Assembly: GCF_001661495.1 (NCBI RefSeq)
Contig: NZ_BDDT01000005.1
Coordinates: forward strand, 186,001 to 250,000
DNA length: 64,000 nt
Direction of reading: 5' to 3'
Origin: Pseudoalteromonas prydzensis
GTDB taxonomy: Bacteria > Pseudomonadota > Gammaproteobacteria > Enterobacterales > Alteromonadaceae
In this document: piece by piece, positions 1-9,223 of the stretch
How positions within the stretch are numbered: the first letter of the stretch is position 1
Layout: the number at the start of each line of letters is the position of its first letter
Notes under the pieces: generated by a model
The model's input: the letters and a program-made list of their open reading frames with translations, nothing else
What the model was told of the DNA's origin: nothing
Database searches by the model: none
Made by a program: the position numbers and the translations under genes

Positions 1-2402
1 GGCCTAAAGCAGGCGAACATGGCAATAATCAAGGTGATAAACCATGCTATTAATTGTAAGCGTACGTCTAAAATTAACCACGAAATAAGCTGTTCTTGTA
101 GCATAAAGTAACCCGCCAATACGGTTGCTATGGCCAGAATAAAGCCAATGAGTACAGGGATAACAGCTTCTTTACTCATGAGTTTAAATAAGCGTACTTT
201 TTTAGCGCCCAGAGCCATGCGAATACCAAACTCATAACGGCGCAAGCCTAAGTTGTAGCTCAGCACCCCAAAGATACCTATTGCTGCTAATAATAGAGTA
301 AATAATGCTAAGGTACTACACAGTGCTACTGTTAGGTGACTCATATACAATAAATCATCGTACTCTTGTTGTAAGTCTCTAAATTGCCATAAAGTTAAGT
401 GACTATTGGCTTTTCTTAATAAACTTAAAACTTGCTTGCTAGTCAGCTCAACACCTTGCTCTGTTTCAATAACAAACATATAGCTCCAAGGCTGTGCGGG
501 CCACCACATGTGCCGACCAAATGATTCGTCGTAGTATTTAGGATGGTTAAAGTCCTCTGTTATGCCGACAATTTCAAACATTTTATCTTCAAGGCCTTTG
601 TAGCTTTTACCGATAATATTAGTGTATTCCTGATCGGGTAATAGCCATTTAGCGACACTGATAGATACCAATAACTCGTTAGTTTCACCGCGCATAGCTT
701 GCTCACTAAAAGTACGCCCAGCGAGTATTTTTGTGCCCACTAAATCGAAGTAATCAGGCCCGACCCACTGGCTTGGAAAGAAGATTGAGCTTTTACCTGC
801 AACATCGGTCAGAGTATTGGCATTTTGCCTTGCGGATACTGGGCTTTGCCCAAGAGCAACATTTTTAATGCCTTCGCTATTTTGTAATACTTTTTGATAC
901 TGCTTAATTTGCTCGTAGCGCTCAGCCAGTGTTGCATTGTTATTGGTTTGAAATAACTGTGCAAAGTACAGGTTTTCAGTGTCGCTACCCAGTGGGCGAT
1001 TAATGGTGTCGAGTGCTTTGCTAACAATCATAATTGAAAAGCTAACTAATAAGGCTGCCACAAACATTTGTGTGGCAATTAGTATACGCACAGTACGACC
1101 AGATACTTGCGACACGCCGCCTTTGCCACTGTTTTGCATTTGGCTATTTAAGGTTTTGTAGTTAACTAAACGTGCAGTGATCACTGAGAATATGTACGCT
1201 AAAGCAATACACATAACTATCGCTATCAGCACCAAATTAAGGTCAACAGCCAAGCTGTTCACCAGTGGCAAGCGTCCTTCTGCAAGTACTTTGAATAACC
1301 GAATACCCCAAATAGATAAAAACAGTGCAATGCTGACCGATATACTCATTAAAATGAGTGATTGCAGTAAAATGCTGCTAAATAAAGTTTTACGTTTTGC
1401 GCCCAGTACAGCTTGCAGCGCTAAGGTTTTATGCTGTGCTAACGCGCGTGAAAAAAACAAGGTGCTGACGTTTAGTACAGCGATGACCAATAGCCCCACC
1501 GCGCCTGCAAGCATCATTAAACTAAGTTGATCGTTATTGCCAAGCTCAACTTCACGATACGGTGTTACAACGGGCTTTACATCAGTAATGCCGCCATTAT
1601 TGAGCCACTCAGATTTAATGTTATCAATTTGGGCTTTTAAGTCGGTTTTTACTTGCTCGTTAGTGACGCCAGGCTTTAATACTGCAATCAGTTTTAAGTT
1701 TCTAAACGTGTTGGTCCACGGGCTTTGCCAGTCATCATTATGGAAAAATCGACGGTCAGAACTGGTTGGATACCACACATCAACAGAGCCCGCTTTAATC
1801 ATGTAAGGTGGGCTGAAATTAGCCGCTACAACCCCCGTTATTATATGCCCATCACCTTCAATCTCACTGGCTGTTTTTAAGGGCTTACCAATTACATCAG
1901 GGTCACTATTAAAATGTTCTTTCCAGAACTTCTCTGAAATGACCGCGCTATTATCAGCTTCTTCTAAAGTTCCGCCCTTTTTAAAGCCATGTCCGAGTAA
2001 AAAAGGAGTATGTAGGAGCTCAAAATATTCACCACCGACATACAGCACATCCTTTTTTGGTTGGCCGTCTAAGTATAAAAAAACATTTTCAGCGGCATTC
2101 ATCATAAAAGCTTGCTCAAAGCTTTGATTGTTTTTAAGCCAGTGCACCATCGATTGATAACTTTGAAAGCCAACCGCATCGTAGTCGTCATAGGTTAGGC
2201 TTTGCTCAACCACCACCATGCGGGTTTCGTCAAATACATCAAGGGGTTTTAAAAAGTAACTATTTACTAGGCTTAGCACTACAAATAACGTCGCGAGAGT
2301 GAGCGCCAAGGTGGCTACAACGGCGGTAACAAACCCCGGTGCGTTCATCAGTGATGCCCACGCCAAGCGCAGTTGACTACGTGTTTTAGTTAAACGGCTC
2401 AT
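1..2402 (-). CDS. ABC transporter permease, FtsX/MacB-like, 3' end beyond the window
   Basis: The frame opens with ATG at 2402-2400 (MSRLTKTRSQ) and stays open for 800 codons to the window edge, so the last few residues are missing. The layout is that of the double-unit MacB_PCD/FtsX permeases. An N-terminal membrane helix lies near residues 20-42, followed by a large periplasmic domain, a bundle of helices near 270-400, a second periplasmic domain, and a C-terminal FtsX bundle with the characteristic RRYEFGIRMALGA stretch near 730. Such permeases use ATP hydrolysis by a partner ATPase to drive export, or mechanotransmission, of lipoproteins, peptides or drugs across the envelope. The gene starts 1 bp after the stop of the ATPase gene, so the two are co-transcribed and translationally linked. 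The substrate cannot be deduced. Confidence 0.85.
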   Translation of the reverse strand, partial: MSRLTKTRSQLRLAWASLMNAPGFVTAVVATLALTLATLFVVLSLVNSYFLKPLDVFDETRMVVVEQSLTYDDYDAVGFQSYQSMVHWLKNNQSFEQAFMMNAAENVFLYLDGQPKKDVLYVGGEYFELLHTPFLLGHGFKKGGTLEEADNSAVISEKFWKEHFNSDPDVIGKPLKTASEIEGDGHIITGVVAANFSPPYMIKAGSVDVWYPTSSDRRFFHNDDWQSPWTNTFRNLKLIAVLKPGVTNEQVKTDLKAQIDNIKSEWLNNGGITDVKPVVTPYREVELGNNDQLSLMMLAGAVGLLVIAVLNVSTLFFSRALAQHKTLALQAVLGAKRKTLFSSILLQSLILMSISVSIALFLSIWGIRLFKVLAEGRLPLVNSLAVDLNLVLIAIVMCIALAYIFSVITARLVNYKTLNSQMQNSGKGGVSQVSGRTVRILIATQMFVAALLVSFSIMIVSKALDTINRPLGSDTENLYFAQLFQTNNNATLAERYEQIKQYQKVLQNSEGIKNVALGQSPVSARQNANTLTDVAGKSSIFFPSQWVGPDYFDLVGTKILAGRTFSEQAMRGETNELLVSISVAKWLLPDQEYTNIIGKSYKGLEDKMFEIVGITEDFNHPKYYDESFGRHMWWPAQPWSYMFVIETEQGVELTSKQVLSLLRKANSHLTLWQFRDLQQEYDDLLYMSHLTVALCSTLALFTLLLAAIGIFGVLSYNLGLRRYEFGIRMALGAKKVRLFKLMSKEAVIPVLIGFILAIATVLAGYFMLQEQLISWLILDVRLQLIAWFITLIIAMFACFR

Positions 2403-2403
2403 G

Positions 2404-3159
2404 TTAAATCACCTCGGCAGTATCAGCGGATACAGCGCTGGTATTTTCAGTGTGCGTATCTTGGCGTGCTTGCGAATACGAGATAATTTCGCCATCGAGT
2501 AGTTTTAGCTGAGTTTTTGCGCGTCCTGCGTAACGTAAATCATGGGTTACCATACAAATGGTAGTGCCTTTTTGATTCAGTGCGTCGAGCAAGTCCATCA
2601 CTGCATCACCATTTTTAGAGTCAAGGTTACCGGTTGGCTCATCAACCAATAAAATACTGGGTTTACCGGCAAGGGCGCGGGCAATAGCAATACGTTGTTG
2701 TTGCCCACCAGAGAGCTGATTAGGTTTATGTTGGGCGCGGTGCCCCATTTCAACCTCATCAAGAGCATGCTTTACTGCGCTCTGAATATCAGCTTGGCTC
2801 ATAGCAGGCTCACGATAGGTCAGCGGCAATGCTACGTTATCAAACACCGAAAGTTCATCTATTAAATTAAATGACTGAAAAATAAAGCCAATATGTAAAT
2901 TACGCAGCTCTGCCTGTTGGTCCATGTCGAGGGTGTTGGTATCGACGTTTTTAATAAAATATTGCCCCTCGGTAGGGCTGTCTAGCAAACCAAGTAAAGA
3001 TAACAGCGTTGATTTACCACAACCTGATGGGCCACTAATGCAAATATAATCGCTTTGATTTATTTCAAGGTCGATATTTTTGAGGGCGTAGGTTTCAACA
3101 TTTTGGCTGCGATAAACCTTGGCGATATTGTTTAATGAGATAAGTGTATTGGTGTTCAT
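2404..3159 (-). CDS. ABC transporter ATP-binding protein (MacB/LolD type)
   Basis: This 251-residue cytoplasmic ATPase has Walker A GPSGCGKST, the signature LSGGQQQR, Walker B ILLVDEPTGNLD and the H-loop VTHD. It is typical of the LolD/MacB class that pairs with FtsX-like permeases. The start chosen is ATG 3159-3157 (MNTNTLISLNN) rather than an upstream in-frame start: it overlaps the stop of the adaptor gene as ATGA and has an AGGAAAG ribosome site just upstream. The ATPase powers the permease encoded next. Its place between adaptor and permease genes points to a tripartite envelope exporter rather than LolCDE, which lacks an HlyD-type adaptor. Confidence 0.92.
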   Translation of the reverse strand: MNTNTLISLNNIAKVYRSQNVETYALKNIDLEINQSDYICISGPSGCGKSTLLSLLGLLDSPTEGQYFIKNVDTNTLDMDQQAELRNLHIGFIFQSFNLIDELSVFDNVALPLTYREPAMSQADIQSAVKHALDEVEMGHRAQHKPNQLSGGQQQRIAIARALAGKPSILLVDEPTGNLDSKNGDAVMDLLDALNQKGTTICMVTHDLRYAGRAKTQLKLLDGEIISYSQARQDTHTENTSAVSADTAEVI

Positions 3160-4433
3160 AAACTTTCCTGTGCTATTTTTATAGTTGCCAAATGCTGCCA
3201 TTTAGAGAGATCTGAAATGATCAGCTGTTCACCCACCTTAGCGCCGCTCAGCAGTTGAATTTTGTTATCACTGAGTGTACCAAATTCAATTTGCGTGGGG
3301 TGTGCTAAATGGGTAGTCGGGTTGAGTTTAAAAAGCGTAGCGTCAGTATCAGCTTGCGCTTTGCTGGGTAAGTTAATGGTGAGTGCATTGGGTATAACGT
3401 GGCTTATTACATAGCCTTCAATACTTAAATCGGGGCGTGCATTAGCTGGCAACGAACCTGTTAAATCAAGTTCAATCATCACGCGGCCATCAGTGACGAT
3501 AGGGTCAATACGGCTGACAGTTGCGATTACTTCGCTACTCTTACCCGCGCTAAACGTGTTTACTCTTGCTGGCATATTTAAAGCTATTTTTTCTGCATCG
3601 CTTTGTTGCACACTAAGCTCAGCCTTGAGAGCGGTATCTGAGCCTACTATGGCGAGCCGTGTACCTGATGTAAGGTTTTGACCAAGCTCAACATTAAGCT
3701 CTTGCAGCATGCCGTCAATGCCGGCGGTGACCTGTAAGTCATCAAAGGCTTGCTGTTGTACTTGATAGTTCAATTCAAATTGGCTTAATAGCTCTTGTTG
3801 AATTTTACTGCGCTGATGGTGCATATCGGCTAATTGGACTAAGCGCTGTTGTTCAATTTCGACACGTTGCTCTAACTGCTTCACGGTTAATAAACTGCGC
3901 TTGTAATCAAGGCTTGAAACAATGCCTTGCTCGATTAATTTACTTTCGGCCTGTGCACGCAGTTGGGCACTTTCAAGCTCGCTTTTTAAAATAGTCAGGC
4001 TTGCTTGGCGCTCTAATAGCTGACTTTTTTGATTGATTATTTGTTCGTTAGCGCTGGCTTTTTGTCTCGCTAATTCGAGCCGTGCGACTGATAAACGCTG
4101 CGCTTGTAGTGGATTTACCAAAGTTAAAATAACGGTGTCTTTATTGACGCGGGTGCCGGGGTAAACATGAATAGCTTCTACCATGGCGCTATCGGTATTG
4201 GTTAAATAACGCTGATACTTTGATTTTAAACGGCCAAAGCCACGTATTTTTATTACAAAATCAGCTTGAGTTACGGTGGCTATTTGCAGTTGATTAGCCG
4301 CCAATGTGGTAGGGGCTAGCCATGAGTAAATCAGCCAAATAATAAACGCTATGCTAATAAGTAAGATGCCAAATATGAGTTTTTTACGCTGACTCGGTTT
4401 GGTGCTGCGTTTTAAGGTGCTATCAATATCCAT
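3156..4433 (-). CDS. HlyD/MacA-type periplasmic adaptor (membrane fusion protein)
   Basis: The protein has 425 residues. A short basic cytoplasmic N-terminus is followed by one membrane helix near residues 20-42. A biotinyl-lipoyl-like beta domain comes next, then a long Q/L/A/R-rich coiled coil around residues 105-215, the second lipoyl half and a beta-barrel region. This order is that of membrane fusion proteins linking an inner-membrane ABC permease to an outer-membrane channel. It is the first gene of the three-gene operon and overlaps the ATPase gene by 4 bp. It starts about 40 bp downstream of a sigma-54-type promoter, so the exporter is probably induced by an enhancer-binding regulator not encoded here. 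No TolC-type gene lies nearby. Confidence 0.88.
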   Translation of the reverse strand: MDIDSTLKRSTKPSQRKKLIFGILLISIAFIIWLIYSWLAPTTLAANQLQIATVTQADFVIKIRGFGRLKSKYQRYLTNTDSAMVEAIHVYPGTRVNKDTVILTLVNPLQAQRLSVARLELARQKASANEQIINQKSQLLERQASLTILKSELESAQLRAQAESKLIEQGIVSSLDYKRSLLTVKQLEQRVEIEQQRLVQLADMHHQRSKIQQELLSQFELNYQVQQQAFDDLQVTAGIDGMLQELNVELGQNLTSGTRLAIVGSDTALKAELSVQQSDAEKIALNMPARVNTFSAGKSSEVIATVSRIDPIVTDGRVMIELDLTGSLPANARPDLSIEGYVISHVIPNALTINLPSKAQADTDATLFKLNPTTHLAHPTQIEFGTLSDNKIQLLSGAKVGEQLIISDLSKWQHLATIKIAQESL

Positions 4434-4472
4434 ATGTTGATCTTTGGCTTGTAAAATAGTTATGGGGACTAA

Positions 4473-4488
4473 AGCCAGTAATGTGCCA
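4473..4488 (-). promoter_or_regulatory. Predicted sigma-54 (-24/-12) promoter of the exporter operon
   Basis: On the minus strand the sequence TGGCACA-TTAC-TGGCT matches the RpoN consensus TGGCACG-N4-TTGCW. Exactly 10 bp separate the invariant GG and GC. It points at the adaptor gene whose ATG is at 4433, giving a short leader. RpoN promoters need an upstream-bound AAA+ activator, and a 22-bp palindrome lies 49 bp upstream of the -24 element. Confidence 0.65.
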
Positions 4489-4536
4489 TATTTAATGTAT
4501 TGATATTAATCAATATTTTTTCTTTGTTCTAAGTGA

Positions 4537-4558
4537 AACTTCCCATTAATGGGAAGTT
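4537..4558. promoter_or_regulatory. Perfect 22-bp palindrome, candidate activator site
   Basis: AACTTCCCATT is followed immediately by its exact reverse complement. The dyad is located 49-70 bp upstream of the predicted -24 element, a usual place for an NtrC-family enhancer site. It could instead serve the divergent porin/tct operon, whose first gene starts 370 bp away. Confidence 0.55.
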
Positions 4559-4612
4559 GCCACACAAACGGGAAAATTAACCATCACCCTAATGCCTCTT
4601 GATTTAGCGCAA

Positions 4613-4724
4613 TGGGAGCCCGCTTTATATTTTTAGTTGTAATAATCCAATTTTAACAGAGGAGCAACGCCAACAATTTGATCAGTTTTTATTAGCTGAG
4701 ACTGAGAAAACACCACATAAATAA
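4613..4724 (+). pseudogene. Possible coding remnant, about 37 codons without a start
   Basis: After an in-frame TAG, an open stretch reads RNGSPLYIF then SCNNPILTEEQRQQFDQF and ends LLAETEKTPHK-stop. The amphipathic, Q/E-rich tail looks protein-like, but there is no start codon or ribosome site. It may be the eroded 3' end of a lost gene. No family is recognised and chance cannot be excluded. Confidence 0.2.
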
Positions 4725-4751
4725 AATAATGCTATTTATATCAACCTCTTG

Positions 4752-4768
4752 TTTTGTTCATTTTGTTC
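4752..4768. promoter_or_regulatory. Tandem TTTTGTTC repeats upstream of the porin/tct operon
   Basis: Two copies of TTTTGTTC are spaced 9 bp apart, and a partly inverted CGAAACAAA follows at 4792-4800. The A/T-rich position about 160 bp before the first tct-locus gene suits an operator for the CitB-type response regulator encoded at 10941-11663. The rest of the 4434-4925 gap shows no other supported element. Confidence 0.3.
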
Positions 4769-4925
4769 GTGATTTTTATGGGTAAAAAGAGCGAAACAAA
4801 CATCAATGAAACTTAACTTCTAAACATTTCGTTAATCAAGCGTTAACACTATGCTCGATGATAGATAGCAGATTGCAGTAGCTCATCTAACGACAACAAA
4901 ATCATACACAGGTGTGGAGAAAATA

Positions 4926-6179
4926 ATGAAAGCAAGTAACACACAATTGGCTTTGGCCATTGCAGCAGCTCTAGCAAGTACCTCAGCATTAGCTGCCACC
5001 GATACTGAAAAATTACAACAGCAACTGGATGAGCTACAAAAAGAAGTCGACTCAATGAAAGGCAATAAAGCCTTTAACCTTGAATTTGGCGGCCGTTTAC
5101 AAGTGGACTATAACCACTTTGATGGTGCTTACAACGCGGGTCCTAACCGCTCAGGCGAAGATGCCAGTGACTTTTTTGTGCGTCGTGCGCGTTTATACGT
5201 TGAAAGTGAGCATGGTGATTGGGATAACAAATTATTATTAGATTTTGCCGATAACAGTGGTGAAATTGTTATGGCGCGCCTACGTTATAGCGGCTTTGGT
5301 AACGGTTTAAAAGTGCAAGTCGGTAAGTTGCGCGAAGATATCTCATTAAATGCGTTAACCAGCTCTAAGCACATTACCACCATTGAACGTAGTTCATTGG
5401 CTGATAACGTATCGCCTTATTTCCAATGGGGTACGTCGGTATACCAATACTTTAAAGATACCGGTTTGCGTTATGCGGTTGGTGTTTATAAAAATGAAGC
5501 GTTTGGCGCTAACGGTAACAACAATGACGATGGTTCGCTGGCATTATCATTGACTGGTCGCTTAACGTGGCAAAAAGATCTTGATAACGGTGTATTGCAC
5601 TTAGGTAGCTGGTACTCAAAGCGTGATATGGGCGGACGAGTATTAACTGGCGCTCTTGCGCGTGGTGAAGTGCGTAGCACTAATACACGCTTACTTAATT
5701 ACGCAGCCGGTGGTGAGCTAGTTCGTTTAAACAGTTTTGAGCAAATGGGTCTTGAAGCTGCATACCAAAATAAAGGTTTTAGTGTTGAAGCTGAATATGC
5801 AACACGTGAACTAGATACTCTCGACAGCGCTTCGGTACTCGATGGCGAACGTTTTGATGCCTACTCATTAACGGCAAGTTATTTCCTAGATGGTTCGCAA
5901 AGAAGTTACTCAAAAGGCAGTGCGGTATTCTCTCAACCTAAAGGTATTAAAAATGCGTGGGAATTAGTGGCGCGTTTAAGTGCTGCTGATGCAACCAGTG
6001 ATTTTCAAGGTACTGAAGTAACTACCTATACCGCTGGTGCAAACTACTACTACTCGGCAAACGTGAAGTTTATGGCCAATGTAATTTACTCTGAAGTTGA
6101 TGGCCCTGGTGCTAATGACTTGGTGGGTGATGAAGATGATGGCCTTGGCTTAGCTGCGCGTATTCAGTACTTATTTTAG
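4926..6179 (+). CDS. OprP/OprO-like anion porin
   Basis: The 417-residue outer-membrane protein begins with a signal peptide (MKASNTQLALAIAAALASTSALAA). A short trimerisation-type coiled coil (TEKLQQQLDELQKEVDSM) follows, then a beta-barrel ending in the BAM signal ARIQYLF. The FFVRRARLYVESEHGDWDNKL stretch is characteristic of the phosphate-selective porin O/P family. The start was set at ATG 4926, which has GGAG upstream; a GTG four codons earlier is less likely. Placement 12 bp before tctC suggests it admits the anionic substrate of the Tct transporter rather than phosphate. That is an inference from context. Confidence 0.85.
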   Translation: MKASNTQLALAIAAALASTSALAATDTEKLQQQLDELQKEVDSMKGNKAFNLEFGGRLQVDYNHFDGAYNAGPNRSGEDASDFFVRRARLYVESEHGDWDNKLLLDFADNSGEIVMARLRYSGFGNGLKVQVGKLREDISLNALTSSKHITTIERSSLADNVSPYFQWGTSVYQYFKDTGLRYAVGVYKNEAFGANGNNNDDGSLALSLTGRLTWQKDLDNGVLHLGSWYSKRDMGGRVLTGALARGEVRSTNTRLLNYAAGGELVRLNSFEQMGLEAAYQNKGFSVEAEYATRELDTLDSASVLDGERFDAYSLTASYFLDGSQRSYSKGSAVFSQPKGIKNAWELVARLSAADATSDFQGTEVTTYTAGANYYYSANVKFMANVIYSEVDGPGANDLVGDEDDGLGLAARIQYLF

Positions 6180-6191
6180 GATTAAATCGTT

Positions 6192-7175
6192 ATGAATTTA
6201 CTTAAAAAATCATTTAAATCTTTTAAAACTACAGTACTGGCGGCATCGCTTGTACTAAGTAGCCCGTTCGCAATGGCTGATATTCACTTTTTAGTACCGG
6301 GTGGCCCCGGTGGCGGTTGGGATACTACCGCGCGTGGTGTTGGCGAGGGCTTAGTGAAATCAGGTATTGAGGACAATGCGTCATTTCAAAACATGTCGGG
6401 CGGCGGTGGCGGTCGTGCGATTGCTTATTTAATTGAGTCGGGTACCAAGAAAGGTGACATTTTAATGGTTAACTCAACACCTATCGTGTTGCGTGCATTA
6501 ACCGGTAAAATCCCTTACAGCTACCGTGATTTAACCCCTGTTGCCAGCATGATCGCTGATTATGGTGCATTTGTGGTGCGTAATGATTCACCGTTTAAAA
6601 GCTGGCAAGATGTGATTGCTGCAATGAAAGAAGATCCTAGCTCTGTAAAAGTGGCTGGTGGCTCAGCACGTGGCAGCATGGATCACTTAGTGGCAGCGCA
6701 AGCTGTTAAAGCGGCGGGTATTGATGGCCGTCGTCTTCGCTATATTCCTTATGATGCCGGCGGTAAAGCAAAAGCGGGCTTGTTATCTGGTGAAGTTAAC
6801 TTACTTTCAACCGGTTTAAGCGAAGCGCTTGAAGTTGCCAACGGTGGTCAGGCACGCATTTTAGCGGTGACCTCAGGGGATGCATTACCAGATTACCCAG
6901 AAATTCCAACGCTAAAATCATTAGGTTATGACATGGAGTTTGTTAACTGGCGTGGCTTTTTTGCTGCACCTAATTTACCAGCCGACAAACTTGCAGAATA
7001 CACCGAGAAACTACGTAAACTACAAACGACTCCAGAGTGGGAAGTGGTACGTGCACGTAATGGTTGGTTAAATTTATTTCAAGAAAAAGATCAATTTATA
7101 AAGTCACTTGAGCAGCAAGAAGCCCAGCTCAAAGTTGTTATGGAAGAACTCGGCTTTATTCGTACGTTACGTTAA
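6192..7175 (+). CDS. tctC: TctC/Bug-family periplasmic carboxylate-binding protein
   Basis: The 327-residue protein has a signal peptide (about 29 residues ending SPFAMA) and the Bug-family ligand loops LVPGGPGGGWDTTARG and NMSGGGGGRAIAYL. A later YDAGGKAKAGLLSGEV segment is also typical. TctC captures a di- or tricarboxylate in the periplasm and delivers it to the TctA-TctB membrane pair, which is driven by an ion gradient rather than ATP. tctB starts 11 bp after its stop. Substrate identity (citrate or another carboxylate) cannot be read from the sequence. Confidence 0.93.
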   Translation: MNLLKKSFKSFKTTVLAASLVLSSPFAMADIHFLVPGGPGGGWDTTARGVGEGLVKSGIEDNASFQNMSGGGGGRAIAYLIESGTKKGDILMVNSTPIVLRALTGKIPYSYRDLTPVASMIADYGAFVVRNDSPFKSWQDVIAAMKEDPSSVKVAGGSARGSMDHLVAAQAVKAAGIDGRRLRYIPYDAGGKAKAGLLSGEVNLLSTGLSEALEVANGGQARILAVTSGDALPDYPEIPTLKSLGYDMEFVNWRGFFAAPNLPADKLAEYTEKLRKLQTTPEWEVVRARNGWLNLFQEKDQFIKSLEQQEAQLKVVMEELGFIRTLR

Positions 7176-7186
7176 TCGAGGCTCTG

Positions 7187-7654
7187 ATGTTGAATCGCGA
7201 ATTACTAGGGCCAAGTTTATTCTTGGCGCTATTTACCCTATACGCCATTGTTGCATGGCAAATTCCATTACTCCCATTTGAAGAGTATGAAACAGTCACC
7301 TCTGCTACTTTACCTAAGGTCTATGCAGCATTTGGCATTATTGTTTGCTTACTTTCAATCGGGGCGACGTTACTTAAACCAACCGAAAAAACAGATAGTG
7401 ATGATGTACTTGAAAAATCAAATGTACTAAGAACATTTGGCTTGCTGATATTGATGGTGGTTTATAGCGCAGCGCTTGAGCCAATTGGCTTTTTAATATC
7501 AACCAGTGTGTTTTTATTAGTTGGCTTTTTTGTTATGGGAGAGCGTCGCAAGAAGATTTTATTGCTGGCATCTATTCCTGTTGCTGTGGTGTTTTGGTTT
7601 TTAATGACCCAAGTACTCGGTATTTATTTGGTTCCTGGCAACCTGTGGAGTTAA
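7187..7654 (+). CDS. tctB: TctB small membrane subunit of the tripartite carboxylate transporter
   Basis: This 155-residue protein has four predicted membrane helices (near 8-26, 42-62, 83-105 and 118-148), the normal size and topology of TctB. It ends 3 bp before tctA and sits between tctC and tctA, as in the classical tctCBA order. TctB is required for transport but its precise role is not well defined. The call rests on size, topology and neighbours more than on sequence motifs. Confidence 0.88.
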   Translation: MLNRELLGPSLFLALFTLYAIVAWQIPLLPFEEYETVTSATLPKVYAAFGIIVCLLSIGATLLKPTEKTDSDDVLEKSNVLRTFGLLILMVVYSAALEPIGFLISTSVFLLVGFFVMGERRKKILLLASIPVAVVFWFLMTQVLGIYLVPGNLWS

Positions 7655-7657
7655 GTT

Positions 7658-9199
7658 ATGTTTGATGGAATTATGCTGGGTTTGTCGACCGTACTCGACT
7701 GGAACAATTTGCTCTATGTGATTGTAGGTTGTTTTGTCGGTACCTTTATCGGCATGCTACCGGGCCTTGGCCCTATTACTGCAATCGCGTTAATGATCCC
7801 AATTACTTATAGCATCGGTGCTGATTCCGGCATGATCTTAATGGCCGGGGTTTATTATGGGGCCATTTTTGGCGGTTCAACATCATCTATATTGATCAAT
7901 GCCCCTGGGGTTGCCGGCACGGTAGCCTCTTCCTTTGATGGCTACCCGTTGGCAAAACAAGGTCATGCCGGTAAAGCATTGGCGATTGCTGCTTACTCCT
8001 CCTTTATAGGCGGAACGGTCGGCGCTATTTTGTTGATGGTTGCAGCGCCTTTATTGGCAAAAGTGTCATTGAGCTTTCAATCTCCTGACTATGTAGTGCT
8101 GATGTTTTTAGGTCTAACCGCAATTGCTGCTTTTTCGAATAAAGGGCAATTTTTAAAAGCGATGATGATGACAGTGTTCGGCTTAATGCTCGCCACTGTT
8201 GGTATTGATCCATCATCAGGCACAGAGCGTTTTACCTTTGGCCAAGCAGATTTACTTGATGGTATTAGTTTCTTATTAGTGGCAATGGCAACCTTTGCAT
8301 TAGCAGAGGCGCTAATCAATGTAGTACGTCCAGAGAAGAAAGAAATCAAAAGCATCAATGATTCAGATACCCCGCAAATTGGCTCAACAAAATTGACCAA
8401 AGCAGAAATAAAAGAGATGGCACCAACAGTAGGCCGTTCATCGATTCTTGGTTTTATCATTGGCGTATTACCTGGTGCCGGTGCAACGATTGCCAGCTTC
8501 ATGGCGTATGCAACTGAGCGCAATTTAGCGCCTAAAGCGTTAAAAGATAAATTTGGTAAAGGATCATTACGTGGTTTAGCAGCGCCAGAGTCAGCTAATA
8601 ATGCGGCGTGTACTGGCTCGTTTGTACCATTATTAACCTTAGGTATCCCCGGTTCTGGCACTACCGCCATTATGTTAGGCGCGTTAATTGCCTATGGCAT
8701 TCAGCCAGGTCCAATGTTAATGCAAGAAAATCCCAGTGTATTTTGGTCTGTTATTGTAAGTATGTATTTTGGTAACATCGTATTACTTATTTTAAATCTA
8801 CCTTTGATACCGTATTTTGCAAAAGTATTAGCGATGCCAAAATCAGTGTTAACCATTATGATTTTGTTCTTCAGCTTAATTGGCGTGTATTTAGTCTCCT
8901 TTAATACTTTTGATTTATTTATGATGGTTGGATTTGCTCTCGTTGCATTGGTATTGCGATTGTTGGCTTTCCCAATGGCACCGTTACTACTAGGCTTTAT
9001 TTTAGGTGACATGATTGAACGTAATTTCCGTCGCTCAATGATGATCTCTGATGGTTCATTAAGTTTCTTATGGGAACGCCCACTAACACTGAGTATTTTT
9101 GTTATCTCATTATTAGTGTTGTTATTTCCATTAAAAGACTTTATAACTCAGCGCCGTGCTGATAAAGCTGCAGTTAAAGCGAAGCAAGAGCATGCGTAA
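7658..9199 (+). CDS. tctA: TctA large membrane subunit of the tripartite carboxylate transporter
   Basis: The 513-residue permease has about 12 membrane helices and the TctA hallmark loops GTFIGMLPGLGPITAIALM near residue 30 and IGVLPGAGATIASFMAY near 270. PESANNAACTGSFVPLLTLGIPGSGTTA follows near 310. It forms the transport path for the substrate handed over by TctC. The gene is full length, directly follows tctB and is followed after 24 bp by the sensor kinase gene. Uptake and sensing are therefore probably co-expressed. Confidence 0.95.
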   Translation: MFDGIMLGLSTVLDWNNLLYVIVGCFVGTFIGMLPGLGPITAIALMIPITYSIGADSGMILMAGVYYGAIFGGSTSSILINAPGVAGTVASSFDGYPLAKQGHAGKALAIAAYSSFIGGTVGAILLMVAAPLLAKVSLSFQSPDYVVLMFLGLTAIAAFSNKGQFLKAMMMTVFGLMLATVGIDPSSGTERFTFGQADLLDGISFLLVAMATFALAEALINVVRPEKKEIKSINDSDTPQIGSTKLTKAEIKEMAPTVGRSSILGFIIGVLPGAGATIASFMAYATERNLAPKALKDKFGKGSLRGLAAPESANNAACTGSFVPLLTLGIPGSGTTAIMLGALIAYGIQPGPMLMQENPSVFWSVIVSMYFGNIVLLILNLPLIPYFAKVLAMPKSVLTIMILFFSLIGVYLVSFNTFDLFMMVGFALVALVLRLLAFPMAPLLLGFILGDMIERNFRRSMMISDGSLSFLWERPLTLSIFVISLLVLLFPLKDFITQRRADKAAVKAKQEHA

Positions 9200-9223
9200 T
9201 TGAGCTTAAAGCTGAGGTAACTA

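Noticed and set aside
979-2127. Several plus-strand open frames across the first 2.4 kb
   Set aside because: They are shadows of the continuous minus-strand ABC permease frame, which shows clear FtsX features and runs off the window edge.
8089-9012. Long minus-strand frames opposite tctA
   Set aside because: tctA is full length with strong motifs; the reverse frames are low-complexity mirror images with no ribosome sites.
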